DNA of 64,000 nucleotides from Cunninghamia lanceolata (Eukaryota; Streptophyta; Pinopsida; Cupressales; Cupressaceae). A program made the position numbers and the translations under genes. Shown here one piece after another: positions 61,938 through 64,000 of this stretch (the stretch's first letter is position 1; each line of letters starts with the position of its first letter). The notes under the pieces were generated by a model that saw nothing but the letters and a program-made list of their open reading frames with translations, made no database searches and was not told the origin of the DNA. The DNA lies in assembly GCA_027924645.1 (NCBI GenBank), contig BSBN01001017.1:7590501-7654500 (forward strand), read 5' to 3'.

Positions 61938-63065
61938 TGTTGGAAATAAGGTAGATAACTAAGAGGGGGGGTGAATCAGTTATCTCAAAATTTCTTTTTC
62001 TTTTTGTTATCTTAATAATCAGAGTTGCATCAAAACTTGAAAGCATATGTAATCATAAGAATAAAAATAAAATCAACACATATGACACAAGAATTTTTAT
62101 GTGGAAACCCTGTTAAGGGAAAAACCATGAGGTGACTAACCCAAGATTGTATTCTCTATTAAAAGAATAAAGGAGTACAAAATGGCACTTTCCAATTAGG
62201 ACTTACTACCTAAGCACAATACTCACTAGAGGCACACTGCCTACAAGAGACTCACTGTCTACAGAACTTACAGAAGATAATCAAGTGTTTGAACTAATGA
62301 GAAGCATCTACAAATGCAAGAGTTCAGTTCTGGTTTAGGCACTATACACTCATTTGATTCACTTCATTCTTCCTCTATTTTAATATTGTTGCTCTGTCAC
62401 ATACCAGACTTGATTTTCTACTTTCACACTTATCCCTACTTTTATTCGCACTTTATTTCATCACTTGTACATTCCACACCACTACATACTAGAATCCATC
62501 TGGTATATATATCTACATCAAGGATTTCATTAACTTTCTAGTTGGCAACAAGAACACTCAAGATATTTACAAGTTACTAATCTGTCGGCTGAATCCATGC
62601 TTGATTTGTGCTGCATATCAAAAGCATAGGCATAGAAGTCATTAATCATGTCGTCCAACAATGTATAATCCCACATATTGCTTGATCAACACAATTTACT
62701 CATCCGGATCAAAGTCTGATACTCTATCGGTTAGTTCTTCCTTTGTCTGCTTTGGCTGACTAGAACCCAACACTAAGATGCTTATATCTTTTTCATGGTT
62801 TATCACCGGAGGCTAAATCTCTAGAATACAGTAGTCATGATACCCTTCTTGACTTGTCCAAGTCCATAACTTGCTGAGTTACACCATCTGAGAGATCCAG
62901 ACCTGATTGTCAGACCTTGTTACATATTTTGTTCTTGTTCACAGACCAAAATAATCTTCAAACTGACTTTCGGTATAGACATACTATGTACTATGGATGT
63001 GTGGGATAGACTTTGTTGCCATCAATGACAATACTCATAAAGCCACACAGTGTCTCTTGCCAACA
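61938..63065 (-). repeat. 5' LTR of E4, 1128 bp
   Basis: Same length as the other LTR, starting tgttggaaataagg and ending cttgccaaca at 63065. Confidence 0.93.
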
Positions 63066-64000
63066 ATCCCCAGTTTAAAATAGCAGCTAGTATCTTCCAG
63101 GCTAAAGTGTCTAATACTGCAGGAGATATTCCTCATCCTGAAGGGATTGAAATTGTTCCTTTAGGATATGAGTCTACCCTGATGTTAGAAAGTTCAACCA
63201 GTCATCAGCATCATCACATGACTTCCACTCATGAGAATTATACACTAGCATGTGAAGAGTCTACCTTAGCATATGAGACAAATTATGTGTTTCCCTTTGA
63301 GGATGAAAATGAACTAGAGCCAGAACATGAAGAAGTTCATGCTTATCAATAGTAATATTAGGGTAGACATAATTACAACCTCATGAGTAATCCTAATAGA
63401 CGATTTGGTCCTTTGACTATATCAGTTCCTCCTAATAATTTTAACACTCCACCTAATCCCAAGGCCGGTAACAACCCTGGTCCTCCTAAGGTTAGTACTC
63501 AATATTTCATGCCCTAAAATACAATATCAAAAGCCATTAGTCAGTTGCTTGAATCTGACAAATTAGTTACATATCTAGCTGAAGAGATGAAAAAGATTAA
63601 AATTAGCTTGTCCCTATCAAAGTTGCTTAAAACTCCAGTCATCAAGAAAACCTTCCTAAAATCTTTAGATGAGTCCACACCAAAGGATGATAATCACAGT
63701 CATAATCCCAGTCAAATCCTGACTAAAGATCCTATACCTAAAGAAAATAATGCTAAACATAGAGTGTAGGCTACTATCTAGGCTACTGAGACATCACATA
63801 TGACTTTGTATAGAGACAAGACTAAATCACCCCCATTCTTACTCACACTAAGAATATTTGGGAAGAACTTGCATAATTGCTTAGTGGATTTGGGTGCATC
63901 ACCAAATGTGATGCCACTATCCATTTGCAATGCCCTAGGATTACATCCAACCAAGTCTCTTAAGAAAGTAACATAGTTAGATAAAACTAAAGTAAGTGTG
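63066..64000 (+). pseudogene. E5 gag C-terminus and aspartic protease, right part
   Basis: After the target copy atccc the frame reads QFKIAASIFQAKVSNTAG, then an acidic stretch (PFEDENELEPEHEEVHAYQ). The protease follows near 63880 with LVDLGASPNVMPLSICNALGL; DLGAS is the active-site form common in several Gypsy lineages. Stops occur near 63351, 63517 and 63768, the last two TAA and TAG at likely Gln sites. The rest of pol is outside the window. Confidence 0.78.

Larger units (their letters stand above)
55176..63065 (-). mobile_element. E4: pol-less Copia-like LTR element, complete with two LTRs
   Basis: Both LTRs are 1128 bp (55176-56303 and 61938-63065), begin tgttggaaa and end cttgccaaca. 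They differ by about 6% in the first 430 bases, mostly transitions. Target copies gtcca and atccc differ at two bases, but removal of E4 and one copy restores the E5 gag frame. Reverse-strand order is 5' LTR (right), PBS, ORF1, ORF2, polypurine tract, 3' LTR (left). The 5.6-kb interior, less a 456-bp solo LTR, has no RT, RNase H or integrase motif. Confidence 0.9.
53800..64000 (+). mobile_element. E5: Ty3/Gypsy element (gag and protease), split by E4, right end outside
   Basis: Gag before 55175 and gag/protease after 63066 join in frame across E4: LDCP on the left, then QFKIAAS on the right. The protease motif DLGAS and the gag core are Gypsy-type and unlike those of E1. The left LTR was not identified and the right part is beyond the window. 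Confidence 0.75.

Overview
The window looks like a stretch of a large, AT-rich seed-plant genome, possibly a gymnosperm (inference from the density, age and lineages of the elements). It is a stack of nested, decayed LTR retrotransposons. No rRNA, tRNA or conventional housekeeping gene was recognised. The only gene-like unit that is not plainly retroviral is a repeated large-ORF family, called X here, present as two copies.

Layout, left to right. (1) 1-8431, +: a Ty1/Copia element (Copia-1) with tRNA-iMet PBS, broken gag-pol, polypurine tract and a 3617-bp 3' LTR. That LTR carries an inserted 2.37-kb repeat array. Copia-1 abuts, and seems to have inserted into, Copia-2 (8432-11333, -) of the same family. 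(2) Copia-2's LTR abuts copy X (+). X runs in three pieces: 11351-13434, 20112-20333 and 50874-52445, with a 3' region to about 53350. (3) X is split by a second, reverse-strand copy of the same family (X-B, about 13438-20111; ORF 14447-18733 behind a likely 5'-UTR intron). (4) X is split again by E2 (20334-50868, -; exact target duplication agatc), an LTR element without pol. (5) E2 is split by E1 (22972-45671, +), a Tat-like Ty3/Gypsy element with equal 893-bp LTRs. E1's interior holds three Gypsy coding sets (gag G0, gag-pol G1, pol G2) and a reverse-strand Gypsy fragment E3 (34767-37522). (6) Right of X lies a different Gypsy element E5 (+, gag and protease). It is split by E4 (55176-63065, -), a relative of E2 with two 1128-bp LTRs, which itself holds a 456-bp solo LTR.

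How the parts relate. E2 and E4 encode no reverse transcriptase or integrase. They encode a coiled-coil protein with several CCHC zinc knuckles (ORF1) and a second large protein (ORF2). They share PBS type, polypurine block and an LTR motif with the Copia elements, so a Copia-1-like element may have mobilised them. Divergence between LTR pairs, estimated by eye, fits the nesting order: E2 about 7%, E4 about 6%, Copia-1 about 5%, E1 about 3%.

Nearly every reading frame is interrupted. The stops are mostly TAG, at sites that look like CAG or TGG codons hit by C-to-T change, a pattern expected from decay of methylated DNA. Products are named from motifs read by eye; no database search was run.
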